The notes below the pieces were generated by a model. The model saw only the letters and a program-made list of their open reading frames with translations. It made no database searches and was not told where the DNA came from. Position numbers and translations under genes: made by a program. This document shows, one piece after another, positions 43,972-52,780 of a stretch of DNA of 64,000 nucleotides (position 1 is its first letter; every line of letters begins with the position of its first letter). This DNA comes from FW021-bin31 sp964478125 (lineage in GTDB: Bacteria > Bacteroidota > Bacteroidia > Chitinophagales > Chitinophagaceae): contig CAYZGR010000003.1 of assembly GCA_964478125.1 (NCBI GenBank), positions 39,255 to 103,254 on the forward strand. Reading direction: 5' to 3'.

Positions 43972-46425
43972 ATGGTCTCACGTAGAAGTTTTTTTGGAAA
44001 TTTTGGTCTGTCTTTCGTTGGTAGTCTTTTGGGTATTTCAGCAAAAGCGGATAATCTGGAAGAGAAACAAATGCCGGCTAAAAAAGGTATTGTATTGGCT
44101 GAAAACACACTTGAAAAAAGCTATGATCTTATTGTGGTAGGTGGTGGAATATCAGGCGTGAGTGCAGCTATTAGTGCAGCGCGGTGCGGAATGAAAGTAG
44201 CTTTAGTTCATAACCGGGCGATGTTTGGCGGCAATTCTTCCAGCGAGGTCAAGCTATTTCCTGAAAATAACAGTGGACAGCAGCCCTGGATCAAGGAAGG
44301 CGGCATTAATGAAGAATTGCATACGGAGGAGCGTGTACGTAATCAGGATTATTATCTTGAAGGAACTATGAACGCTCATTGGGATCTGGTGATGTATGAA
44401 TGGGTCATCCGTGAAAAAAATATTACTACTTATTTAAATACCCATATGCATCAGGTATTTATGAAAAACGATTCCCGGATCGACTCAATTTTTGCTATTC
44501 AACTCGGAACAGAAAAGTCTTTTAATCTCTCAGCACCATTGTTTGTGGATGCGACCGGAGACGGTGTTTTGGGTAGCTTGGCTAAAGCAGATTTCAGGTG
44601 GGGAAGGGAAGCTAGAGAAGAATATCATGAATCACTTGCACCGGAGGAAGCGGATGAAGTTGTCATGGGAAATACACTTTTTTTCAGGGCGAAAGATGCG
44701 GGTAAACCGGTCCCTTTTAAACGTCCCGATTGGGCAGCAAAGTTTCCCACGGACACCAGCCTTGTACATCGGGGGCACAGCTTTATTGACGGAGGATACT
44801 GGTGGATCGAGGTGGGCATGCCTTATCATCCCATAAAAGATAATAATGAAACCCGGCATGAAGCCTTGCGGCAATTGCTTGGCGTCTGGGACCACATTAA
44901 GAATGAGCAATGTGATCAGGTGAGCAGAGAAAAGGCAGCACGATACGGGCTGGAGTTTGTTGGGTTTTGGCCCTATAAACGTGCATCCAGAAGGATTATG
45001 GGAGACTATATTATCACCCAAAAAGATCTACAGGATCCGCAACGTTTGTCCGATGCAGTGGCTTATGGCGCCTGGCATATTGACGTTCATGTGCCCGGTG
45101 GAATACTTGCGAACAAAAAGGAACCATATGCTCCCCCGGGCAGTGATCACAACTGGCAGGATTTGTGTACCATGGTATATGATATTCCCATTCGATCACT
45201 TTATTCCAGGAACGTTAATAATTTGTTGATGGCAGGTCGGCCGATTAGTTGCTCCTATCTTGGATTTGCATCAAGCAGAGTACTTTCCACCGGTTCTATT
45301 TGCGGACAGGCTGTGGGAATAGTAGCTTCCCTGGCTCAAAAGTACAAGATACTTCCAAAGGATGTAGCAAGCGCGCATGCCTCAGAAGCTCAGCAAATTA
45401 TCTTAAGGCAGGATGGATATATTCCCGGAGTAGAAAATACGGATCCGCGAGATCTCGCTAGAAAAGCAAAGGTTACCTCCTCGGGACATGCAAAAATGAT
45501 TTTTCCGGCACCTGTCGGAAATTGGGAGCTCAAGAGACCTTATGCCCAGTTGTTTCCCGTCTCCTCCGATCGTATAAATACAATAGCTTTGTTTCTGAAA
45601 TCCAATCGCCAACGGACTGCAAAATTACGGTTAGGTTTGCGGGAAGCTCCTTATGTTTGGGATTTTCGCTCTCAGGAGGATATAAAAGTGGCTGAAGCTA
45701 TAGTTCCTGCCAATTATGAGGGATGGGTAGATTTTCATTATAATATTAAAGTTGTACCGAACAAGTTGTATTATGTCTATACAGACAAGCAACCGGATAT
45801 CTTCTGGAAGTCATTTAAGGATTCGAATGATAAACCATCGGAAATACCGGTGGGGACGACCGCTGCAGTGTTGCCGGAGAAAACAAGTTATTCCCATAAA
45901 TCCGAAACCTTCAGAGAACTCTTTCCCGACATAAGGTTGAAAGATATCCCGGGAGCGGGGAAAGAAGGCCATTGGAAACCATTGACTATGGGAAGAAGCT
46001 TATGCCTAAAAGTAACGCCGGAGAGCCGGCCTTATCAACCGGAAAATGTAATAAAAGGAGCCAATCGCCCGGACAAATGGCCAAATATCTGGATATCAGA
46101 TCCCCAAAAGGGCCTACCGGCATTTTTACAACTCGAATGGGAATCGCCGGTTGCTTTTAATACAGTACAATTAACTTTTGATACGGACCAGAATAAAAGA
46201 GTGATCTTACCGCTATTTAAATATCCCGAATGTGTGAAAGATTATACCTTAGAATATGATGATGAAGGAAGCTGGAAAAAGATCCTCGAAGAGAAAGGGA
46301 ATTATGTAAGAAGGCGTGTCCATAGATTTAATAAGGTAAAAACAAGAAAGCTTAGAATAAATGTAACGGCTACTAATGGAGCCGATACTGCAAGGATTTA
46401 TGAGGTCAGGGTTTATAATGAATAA
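43972..46425 (+). CDS. FAD-dependent oxidoreductase, Tat-exported paralogue (FAD_oxidored family)
   Basis: 817 residues. The N-terminus MVSRRSFFGNFGLSFVGSLLGISAKA is a twin-arginine signal, so the protein is exported folded with its FAD. The binding motif is YDLIVVGGGISGVSAAISAARCG (G57-x-G59-x-x-G62) followed by RAMFGGNSSSEVKLFPE, matching the cytoplasmic paralogue at 31328. The C-terminal ~380 residues also end in a discoidin-like part (LQLEWESPVAFNTVQLTFDTDQN ... ARIYEVRVYNE). It closes PUL1. The electron acceptor and the sugar oxidised are unknown. Confidence 0.85.
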   Translation: MVSRRSFFGNFGLSFVGSLLGISAKADNLEEKQMPAKKGIVLAENTLEKSYDLIVVGGGISGVSAAISAARCGMKVALVHNRAMFGGNSSSEVKLFPENNSGQQPWIKEGGINEELHTEERVRNQDYYLEGTMNAHWDLVMYEWVIREKNITTYLNTHMHQVFMKNDSRIDSIFAIQLGTEKSFNLSAPLFVDATGDGVLGSLAKADFRWGREAREEYHESLAPEEADEVVMGNTLFFRAKDAGKPVPFKRPDWAAKFPTDTSLVHRGHSFIDGGYWWIEVGMPYHPIKDNNETRHEALRQLLGVWDHIKNEQCDQVSREKAARYGLEFVGFWPYKRASRRIMGDYIITQKDLQDPQRLSDAVAYGAWHIDVHVPGGILANKKEPYAPPGSDHNWQDLCTMVYDIPIRSLYSRNVNNLLMAGRPISCSYLGFASSRVLSTGSICGQAVGIVASLAQKYKILPKDVASAHASEAQQIILRQDGYIPGVENTDPRDLARKAKVTSSGHAKMIFPAPVGNWELKRPYAQLFPVSSDRINTIALFLKSNRQRTAKLRLGLREAPYVWDFRSQEDIKVAEAIVPANYEGWVDFHYNIKVVPNKLYYVYTDKQPDIFWKSFKDSNDKPSEIPVGTTAAVLPEKTSYSHKSETFRELFPDIRLKDIPGAGKEGHWKPLTMGRSLCLKVTPESRPYQPENVIKGANRPDKWPNIWISDPQKGLPAFLQLEWESPVAFNTVQLTFDTDQNKRVILPLFKYPECVKDYTLEYDDEGSWKKILEEKGNYVRRRVHRFNKVKTRKLRINVTATNGADTARIYEVRVYNE

Positions 46426-46443
46426 ACATGGAAACCGTCTTTC

Positions 46444-47436
46444 CTACAATTCATATCCGGATTTTTCGGGGAGGATACTTTGAAAGGCAGCCTCCAGATC
46501 TTTCATGACTTTGTCGTAATGCCGCATGTGTTCATTATCGTTAATGCATATGAGTGTATAACTTTGATTCCTGATTGCTTCTATAGCTTTCTTTGCCTTA
46601 AATAACAGGGGAAACATTTTGGTGTCCCGGTAGGTGTTATAAGGAATGAAATGGGACTGGCATATCTGCCAGGTCCTAAAAAGTTCGGGAGACAAACCAT
46701 CCGGCGATCTGAAACGGTGTGCAGATTTTTCTGTTAATATAGTTCCTATTTTCTCCCAGACTTCTTCAAAGGTTGTTTTCAGATAAGGTTGTGCATTATG
46801 TGGGGTACGAAGGGTCACAAATTTGTTATACCAGGACAGTTTTCTGGTCAGGTTTGCTTTGCTGCCATAGCTTTGATGATACCATTTATCATGGTCCCGT
46901 TTGAGTACTGTTTTTTTATCAAAATACCGGTTGATAAGCTTAATGTTGTTCCTTAAGTTTTTATTCCATAATGATAAGCCATAATTCATTCTGAAAGCGG
47001 CAATGTCCCTCGGTAGTCCTTCTTTGAAGAACCGTTCACTTTTTAGATCATTTATGACGAAAAAATCATCATTGAAGTATACAAAATGTTCTGCCAGTCC
47101 CGGGATCTTATGTAAATAAAATTCTAATACATTAGAATTAAAACTAGGCAGGAATTGAGGGGGTATATAATCCTCATGGCTGACCAGGTTCAGTTTAGGA
47201 TGATCTATATTCAGCCAGTTTGGCTTTTGATCACAAGTAACAAAGTGGATCTTCCTGACCCAGGGCACAAAATTTTCTATCCCCCTGAACCAATAGCGCA
47301 ACAAACCATGGTCCCTGAATCGGGCTTCAGAGACATGGTTTCTGGTATTGTCAATCTTGCCGGAGTGAGCTGCAAATGTCCTTTGCCATTTTGGGTCGTT
47401 CATATCTACCCAGGTAATCACAAAATCTATATCCAT
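46444..47436 (-). CDS. Stealth-family capsular/exopolysaccharide phosphotransferase
   Basis: 330 residues with all four Stealth conserved regions: DIDFVITWVDMNDPKWQ at the start, ARFRDHGLLRYWFRGIENFVPWVRKIHFVTCDQKPNWLN, HKIPGLAEHFVYFNDDFFVI (NDD metal-type motif), and a C-terminal FICINDNEHMR-like end (LICINDNEH). Stealth enzymes transfer sugar-1-phosphate groups to build phosphate-linked cell-surface polysaccharides. It is alone here, convergent with PUL1 and separated from rpsA by a terminator; no capsule genes are adjacent. Confidence 0.9.
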   Translation of the reverse strand: MDIDFVITWVDMNDPKWQRTFAAHSGKIDNTRNHVSEARFRDHGLLRYWFRGIENFVPWVRKIHFVTCDQKPNWLNIDHPKLNLVSHEDYIPPQFLPSFNSNVLEFYLHKIPGLAEHFVYFNDDFFVINDLKSERFFKEGLPRDIAAFRMNYGLSLWNKNLRNNIKLINRYFDKKTVLKRDHDKWYHQSYGSKANLTRKLSWYNKFVTLRTPHNAQPYLKTTFEEVWEKIGTILTEKSAHRFRSPDGLSPELFRTWQICQSHFIPYNTYRDTKMFPLLFKAKKAIEAIRNQSYTLICINDNEHMRHYDKVMKDLEAAFQSILPEKSGYEL

Positions 47437-47454
47437 GCTTTTTTCATTAGAAGC

Positions 47455-47484
47455 AAAAAGGTGATGTCTTAGGACACCACCTTT
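47455..47484 (-). terminator. Terminator after rpsA
   Basis: On the minus strand AAAGGTG (47484-47478) pairs with CACCTTT (47463-47457) and TGTC with GACA around a CTAA loop, with one mismatch, followed by TTTTTGC. It lies 25 bases after the rpsA stop and before the Stealth gene start. Confidence 0.82.
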
Positions 47485-47508
47485 GAAAAGCTGTCTATAA
47501 GAGGAAAA

Positions 47509-49851
47509 CTATTCTTTTTCTTCCTTTCCTTCAGCGTCGTCCGTTTTATCTTTTTTCCCATCAGTTTCCGCTTCGGCTTCGCTTTTTTTCTCCTCGGGAG
47601 CCGCTTCGTCTTTCTTCTCTTCAGGCGCTGCTTCTTGTTTTTTCTCTTCCGCTTTCACTTCTTCTTCTTTTTTCACCTCTTCGGATTTTACTTCTTTTGC
47701 AGCTTCCTCTTTTTCTTCCTTTTTAGGCTCTTTTGCGGTCTCCTCCTTCTTTTTAGCCTCTCCTGTAGTTGGAGCCTGGGGATTCTTCATCTTTTCTTTG
47801 ATCTCGGCTAATACGCCCAAATCACCGAAGGTGGACTTTTCTACCTTGGATTGGATATTTTTAACGGCTTTTTTTGTCCTTTTGGCTTCTGTACGTCTTT
47901 CCCGGTTGGCTGCATTTCGTTCATCGGCCAGTTTCTGTTCCCAGGTACGGGTATGCGAAACAACGATACGTTTATCATCCCGGTCAAACTCGATAACCTT
48001 CACGTCAATCACATCATCCACATTCAACACTTTTCCATCCTCCGTCTTCAAATGACGGGCCGGGGCAAAAGCTTCAATACCGTATTGTAACTGTACGGTA
48101 GCGCCTTTGTCATCTTTCCGGATAATGGTCCCCTGATGGTCGGATCCGATCGGGAAGATGGTTTCAAAAGTATCCCAGGGATCTTCTTCAACTTGTTTAT
48201 GTCCGAGGGATAGCTTGCGGTTTTCTTTATCAATGCTTAACACCACTACTTCGAGTTCGTTTCCCACTTTGGTGAAGTCATGTGGATGATTGTAACGCTT
48301 GGTCCAGCTCAGGTCCGAAATATGGACCATACCTCCAATCCCGGTTTCCATTTCGACAAATACCCCATAAGGAGTAATGTTTTTCACCACGCTGTTATGA
48401 CGACTGTCTACAGGATATTTTTCTTCAATAGTATCCCATGGGTCTTCCGTAAGTTGCTTGATGGAAAGACTCATTTTGCGCTCTTCTTTATTGAGCGTTA
48501 CTACCTTAGCCTCGTATTCCTGACCCATTTCAAAGAACTCTTTGGCATTGACAGGGGTGGAGGACCAACTGATCTCGGATACGTGAATCAATCCTTCTAC
48601 GCCAGGCAGAATTTCCAAAAAGGCTCCATAATCTTCTATATTTACGATTTTTCCTTTTACAACGGAACCTTCCTGGATCTCTTCGGGGAGGGTATCCCAG
48701 GGATGCGGGGTCAGTTGTTTCATACCCAGGCTGATGCGTTTTTTCTCATCATCAAAATCAAGCACTACCACGTTCACCTGCTGGTCAAGCTGTAATACTT
48801 CCATGGGATGTGAAATACGGCCCCAGCTGATGTCTGTAATATAGAGCAGTCCGTCCACGCCTCCCAAATCTATGAAGGCGCCAAAATCGGTAATATTTTT
48901 GATCACCCCTTCCAGTACCTGTCCTTTTTCCAGCTTTCCAATAATTTCGGCACGTTGTTGTTCGATATCGCTCTCTATAAGCGCCTTATGGGAAACAACA
49001 GCATTGCGAATAGCTTCATTGATCTTAACCACTTTAAATTCCATGGTCTTACCCACGTACTGGTCGTAGTCGGTTACAGGTTTGACATCAATTTGTGAGC
49101 CGGGAAGGAAAGTTTCCAGGCCGTTGATATCTACGATCAGACCGCCTTTGGTCTTGTTGACAATAGTGCCCACGATGACCTCGCCGGACTTATAGGCATC
49201 CACGATATGTTCCCAGGAACGGATAATGCGGGCCTGTCGCCGGCTCAGGTGTAACTGGCCGTTGCGATCTTCTTTTTCTACTACGAATACTTCAACTTCA
49301 TCTCCCAGTTTGAGATCTGGCGTGTCCCGAAACTCATTTAAGGAAATGAGGCCGTCGGATTTGAAACCTATATTAATTACGGCATCGGTGTTGGTTAGCC
49401 CAACCACTGTGCCCTTGATCACCTGCTCTTCCTCAATATCTTTAAAAGTGTCGTCGTATAATTTCTCGTATTTTTCTATTTCTTCCCGGGAATAGGTGGA
49501 AACATTGCGTTTGTCAATAGACCAGTCAAAGTCATCATGTGCAGTTTCTCCGGGCGCTTCAGCCTGAGCTGTATTATCTTGTGCAGCCGTATCTTCTGCT
49601 TTTTCTTCATGCTCCACAGTTTCTTTCTTTTCCGCTTCTTTTTCAGTTTCCGCTGATTTCGGGGTCTCAGGGTGCTCCTCTACTTTTTGAGCTTCCTCCC
49701 GGTTTTCCTCCTTTTCTGTGTCTTCTGCAGCCTGTGTGCCTTCTTCAGGAGCTACGGGTTTTGAGGTGTTTTCTGCAGCATCATTTGGTGTCGCTGTTTT
49801 TTCCTGCTGCGGTTCAGCGTTTTGAGCGTTTACATTTTTGTTTTCTTCCAA
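47509..49851 (-). CDS. rpsA: 30S ribosomal protein S1 (non-AUG start)
   Basis: 780 residues with six S1 domains, at about 140-220 (EQVIKGTVVGLTNTDAVINIGF), 225-300, 310-390 (GVIKNITDFGAFIDLGGVDGLLYITDISW), 395-470, 480-560 and 570-645. It binds mRNA on the 30S subunit. It is longer than usual: an acidic, Glu/Lys/Ala-rich N-terminal extension of ~115 residues and a Lys/Glu-rich tail of ~100 residues flank the domains. The start is TTG at 49851-49849; an in-frame TAA lies 18 bases upstream and no ATG occurs until inside domain 2, so the start must be TTG (or ATT). A perfect Shine-Dalgarno sequence precedes it. Confidence 0.95.
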   Translation of the reverse strand: MEENKNVNAQNAEPQQEKTATPNDAAENTSKPVAPEEGTQAAEDTEKEENREEAQKVEEHPETPKSAETEKEAEKKETVEHEEKAEDTAAQDNTAQAEAPGETAHDDFDWSIDKRNVSTYSREEIEKYEKLYDDTFKDIEEEQVIKGTVVGLTNTDAVINIGFKSDGLISLNEFRDTPDLKLGDEVEVFVVEKEDRNGQLHLSRRQARIIRSWEHIVDAYKSGEVIVGTIVNKTKGGLIVDINGLETFLPGSQIDVKPVTDYDQYVGKTMEFKVVKINEAIRNAVVSHKALIESDIEQQRAEIIGKLEKGQVLEGVIKNITDFGAFIDLGGVDGLLYITDISWGRISHPMEVLQLDQQVNVVVLDFDDEKKRISLGMKQLTPHPWDTLPEEIQEGSVVKGKIVNIEDYGAFLEILPGVEGLIHVSEISWSSTPVNAKEFFEMGQEYEAKVVTLNKEERKMSLSIKQLTEDPWDTIEEKYPVDSRHNSVVKNITPYGVFVEMETGIGGMVHISDLSWTKRYNHPHDFTKVGNELEVVVLSIDKENRKLSLGHKQVEEDPWDTFETIFPIGSDHQGTIIRKDDKGATVQLQYGIEAFAPARHLKTEDGKVLNVDDVIDVKVIEFDRDDKRIVVSHTRTWEQKLADERNAANRERRTEAKRTKKAVKNIQSKVEKSTFGDLGVLAEIKEKMKNPQAPTTGEAKKKEETAKEPKKEEKEEAAKEVKSEEVKKEEEVKAEEKKQEAAPEEKKDEAAPEEKKSEAEAETDGKKDKTDDAEGKEEKE

Positions 49852-49859
49852 AATTAATT

Positions 49860-49868
49860 CCTCCTTTT
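49860..49868 (-). promoter_or_regulatory. Strong Shine-Dalgarno sequence of rpsA
   Basis: On the minus strand AAAAGGAGG (49868-49860) lies 8 bases before the TTG start. Most genes in this window have A/T-rich leaders without any such sequence, so this one stands out and decides the otherwise unusual start codon. Confidence 0.85.
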
Positions 49869-49947
49869 AAGTGAGACTTGTGGATCTTTTTAATTAGCCA
49901 TCCTTCTGCCTCCACAACGGCAGCAGGCTGGTTTTTAAAATGGAGTG

Positions 49948-49978
49948 CAAAATTACGAACTATAATAATTATGACAAA
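49948..49978 (-). promoter_or_regulatory. Promoter of rpsA
   Basis: On the minus strand TTTG (49978-49975), 19 bases, TAATTTTG (49955-49948): an exact match to the Bacteroidota consensus. Transcription would start near 49941, giving a leader of about 90 bases. The 383-base spacer 49852-50234 otherwise holds only this promoter and the GtrA promoter; no gene was seen. Confidence 0.8.
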
Positions 49979-50181
49979 ATATCCTATATGATAATTTATA
50001 GAAGGTTTTTTTCAGCGTTCTTGAGGAGGGCAAACCCGGCGCTTCCAAAGGAAGCAAGGCGGAATTCCCGAAGGACTTCCGTAACGAGCCATATCTGGAC
50101 AGGTAAAAGATCATTTTGATCACCCAGGCCATATGGAGTGAGATTTGTGTAACCGCACGCCGTTTTGGGTGAAAGGTGCTT

Positions 50182-50216
50182 TTGGACCTGTAAGTCTGGC
50201 AAAAATGGTATTTTTG
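50182..50216 (+). promoter_or_regulatory. Candidate promoter of the gtrA-like gene
   Basis: TATTTTTG at 50209-50216 matches TAnnTTTG, and TTG at 50182-50184 is a possible -33 box at a longer than usual spacing of 24. The box lies upstream of the ATG at 50235 and excludes the earlier in-frame starts. Confidence 0.5.
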
Positions 50217-50234
50217 CACGCTATATATAAATAT

Positions 50235-50780
50235 ATGCGCCCATTTATTTTAAAAATAATAGATTTTTTTTATTTCCCTTTTGTTGCGCGCTGGATCCCG
50301 AGGAGAACCTTTAGATACTTGGTCTGTGGCGGAACTTCTACCACGTTGGATTTGATTGTTTTCTATTTAAGCTATCATTATGTGGTGCAGGAGCAAATGG
50401 TACATTTCTCTTTTATAACGATCAGTGGATACATAGCCGCATTTCTGATCGCTTTTTGTGTGAGTTTCCCAGTGGGTTTTTTTCTATCCAAGTATGTAGT
50501 ATTCCCCGAATCCCATATTCAGGGACGGATCCAGCTTGTCCGTTATCTTTTTATTGTGGGATGTTGTGTCCTATTAAATTATTTTTTACTGCATTTTTTT
50601 GTGGGGAGTTGCCATATTTTTCCTACGGTAGCGAAATGTTTGATTACGGCAATTGTGGCCTGCTTCAGTTATTTCAGTCAAAAATACTTTACCTTTAAAA
50701 TGAAAGCGGAGGTGCATGCTGCGGATAAGGCGATGCACAGGAAAAACAGGAAGAAAAAACTACAGAAGGAAAGCTCCTGA
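50235..50780 (+). CDS. GtrA-family membrane protein
   Basis: 181 residues from ATG 50235. Four transmembrane helices in the GtrA pattern: FRYLVCGGTSTTLDLIVFYLSYHYVV, ISGYIAAFLIAFCVSFPVGFFLSKYVVFPES, LVRYLFIVGCCVLLNYFLLHFFV, and CLITAIVACFSYFSQKYFTFK, then a basic C-terminal tail. GtrA proteins are thought to help flip or recycle lipid-linked sugars used in cell-surface glycosylation. Longer in-frame starts exist at 50145 (TTG) and 50205 (ATG) but the promoter box makes them unlikely. Confidence 0.87.
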   Translation: MRPFILKIIDFFYFPFVARWIPRRTFRYLVCGGTSTTLDLIVFYLSYHYVVQEQMVHFSFITISGYIAAFLIAFCVSFPVGFFLSKYVVFPESHIQGRIQLVRYLFIVGCCVLLNYFLLHFFVGSCHIFPTVAKCLITAIVACFSYFSQKYFTFKMKAEVHAADKAMHRKNRKKKLQKESS

Positions 50781-50871
50781 TTATCAGGCGGCGATCAAAC
50801 TATCAAGTTAGAATTTATTAAAATCTTTAAAAATTATTGTATATTAGCGGAACAAATCTTGCTCTTATCTT

Positions 50872-51435
50872 ATGCAGCAGCTTTTACATCGCATCCAATT
50901 TAATGATGATCAGCAGGCCTTTAAAGAGTTCTATCAACACTTATTTTTTCGCTTGTTTCAGTTTGCTTATTCCTTTCTCAAACAAAAGGAAAGCGCGGAG
51001 GAGGTAGTTGATGATGTTTTTCTTGGGCTCTGGCAAAAGCGATCTACTCTTCATACCATTAAGAACATGAATGTCTATTTGTATGTGGCGGTCAGGAATG
51101 CTTCTCTTAACAAATTGAGAAGCCATAAACAGATGTTTACATCTATTGATGAGTTCCCGATAGAGCCTGTTCATCTGACTTTCAATCCTGAAAATGAGCT
51201 GGTCACCAGGGAATTACAGCAAAAAGTTCAAGAGGCCATAGATCGTCTTCCCACCCGCTGTAAATTGATCTTTAAGCTGGTTAAAGAAGACGGGCTTAGT
51301 TATAAGGAAGCGGCATCCATCCTTGAAGTTTCTACAAAAACCATAGATGCCCAGCTTTATATAGCTTTAAAAAAGCTTTCTTCCAGCTTGCGCTTGGTAT
51401 GGGCCGAATATGGGATCACTTCTTCTCCATCTTAA
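50872..51435 (+). CDS. ECF RNA polymerase sigma factor (FecI-like)
   Basis: 187 residues with sigma region 2 (FKEFYQHLFFRLFQFAYSFLKQKESAEEVVDDVFLGLWQKR) and region 4 (EAIDRLPTRCKLIFKLVKEDGLSYKEAASILEVSTKTIDAQLYIALKKL). The following FecR gene and the STN-bearing SusC identify it as the sigma factor of a PUL signal-transduction relay: ligand uptake through SusC signals to the FecR anti-sigma, which frees the sigma factor. A TATATTAG box at about 50839 might be its own promoter element. Confidence 0.93.
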   Translation: MQQLLHRIQFNDDQQAFKEFYQHLFFRLFQFAYSFLKQKESAEEVVDDVFLGLWQKRSTLHTIKNMNVYLYVAVRNASLNKLRSHKQMFTSIDEFPIEPVHLTFNPENELVTRELQQKVQEAIDRLPTRCKLIFKLVKEDGLSYKEAASILEVSTKTIDAQLYIALKKLSSSLRLVWAEYGITSSPS

Positions 51436-51507
51436 TTTTTGTATTCTTTTAGGGAATTTTCTAAATAAATGTTTCCTTTAGAGTAGGAACCATTATTTAA
51501 TATATTT

Positions 51508-52635
51508 ATGGAGGAAGACCAGCTTTTACATTTATTAGCCAAAAAAATGGGAAAAGCAGCGTCTGATGAGGAATTAGCAGCATTAGAGGCACTTTTAGAA
51601 GCCCATCCTGATGTGCTTTTTTTAAAAAGAATGATAGATGCTGTCGAAAGTAATAAGGATTATAGAAAACCTATTTCGGAGGAAGAGCTTACATCAGATA
51701 ATTGGTATAAGATTGAAAAAGTTCTGAACCGGAAGGATGAAAAATGTGAGGGGGAGGTCTTTTATCCCTGGATCAATCCGAAAAGATCTAAGCGCTTAAA
51801 GGTACTCCGTTGGGCGGCCGTATGGGGAGGAATGATCCTGCTTCTGTTGGGTGGATATCTATGGTTTAATAATGTTGGCAACAGGGGGGGGAAACTGGTC
51901 TTTTGCAGGACCCATGAGCGGATCATCAGATCCGTGCATCATGCGCCTCGCAAACATATATTGCCGGATGGTTCGGAAGTCTGGCTGAATTCTGATAGTT
52001 ATCTCAGATATTCGGAAAATATAAAAGACAAAAAACGAGAAGTTTTTTTAGAAGGGGAAGCTTATTTTAACGTGAAACATGATCCCGATCATCCTTTTAT
52101 TGTGCATGCGGCAGGAATTGATATCAAGGTTTTGGGAACGGCCTTTAATGTGGAGGCCTATTCAAATGAGGAGCTGGTGGAGGCTACCCTGATCAATGGG
52201 AAGATTAAAGTGGAGCTTTCAGAGTATCCTGATAAAAGCCTTATTTTAAAACCCAATGAGAAACTTTCCATTTCGACAAAAAAGTTTAAGGTTCAAAGGA
52301 AACGGATTCATCCTCTAAAAAGAGGGGTTCAAAGAGAATTAAAGTTTAAGATACAGGAACTTGCTTCTCCCAAATCAGTTAATCCGATGCCGGAAATCGC
52401 CTGGATGGAGGACCGGTTGGTATTTCAAAATGAGCGATTCGATGAAATAGCCAGGAGTCTGGAAAGGAGATTCGGTGTCAAAATAATATTTGAGACGCCT
52501 TCTTTAAAAAGAGAAAGACTAAATGGCATTTTTAAGAATGAAACCATTCAAAAAGCACTCAGGATCTTGCAAATGACGACTCCTTTTTCTTATGAATTGA
52601 AAGGAGATACGGTATATTTGAAAGAAGAGGAGTGA
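51508..52635 (+). CDS. FecR-family anti-sigma factor
   Basis: 375 residues. A cytoplasmic N-terminal part (LLHLLAKKMGKAASDEELAALEALLEAHPD) is followed by one transmembrane helix at about 113-129 (VWGGMILLLLGGYLWF), then the periplasmic FecR domain (HILPDGSEVWLNSDSYLRYSENIKDKKREVFLEGEAYFNVKHDPDHPFIVHAAGIDIKVLGTAFNVEAY) and a C-terminal DUF4974-like part (VFQNERFDEIARSLERRFGVKIIFE ... LRILQMTTPFSYELKGDTVYLK). It senses the SusC STN domain and controls the upstream sigma factor. Confidence 0.93.
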   Translation: MEEDQLLHLLAKKMGKAASDEELAALEALLEAHPDVLFLKRMIDAVESNKDYRKPISEEELTSDNWYKIEKVLNRKDEKCEGEVFYPWINPKRSKRLKVLRWAAVWGGMILLLLGGYLWFNNVGNRGGKLVFCRTHERIIRSVHHAPRKHILPDGSEVWLNSDSYLRYSENIKDKKREVFLEGEAYFNVKHDPDHPFIVHAAGIDIKVLGTAFNVEAYSNEELVEATLINGKIKVELSEYPDKSLILKPNEKLSISTKKFKVQRKRIHPLKRGVQRELKFKIQELASPKSVNPMPEIAWMEDRLVFQNERFDEIARSLERRFGVKIIFETPSLKRERLNGIFKNETIQKALRILQMTTPFSYELKGDTVYLKEEE

Positions 52636-52780
52636 ACAAAGAACATTTGGAACAGCAACGTAATTAGGAAACCATTGAATGTAGAGCATAACCATTAACC
52701 ATAAAACCATTTAACTCATGTATCCTACAGGTTATATCTAAAAATTTTTACTCAGGAAAGTATTATTTATATCTGAAAGA

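Noticed and set aside
47509..49851. The long Glu/Lys-rich N-terminus of S1 as a wrongly called upstream extension
   Set aside because: There is no other start codon between the in-frame stop and S1 domain 2, and a perfect Shine-Dalgarno precedes the TTG, so the extension is real coding sequence.
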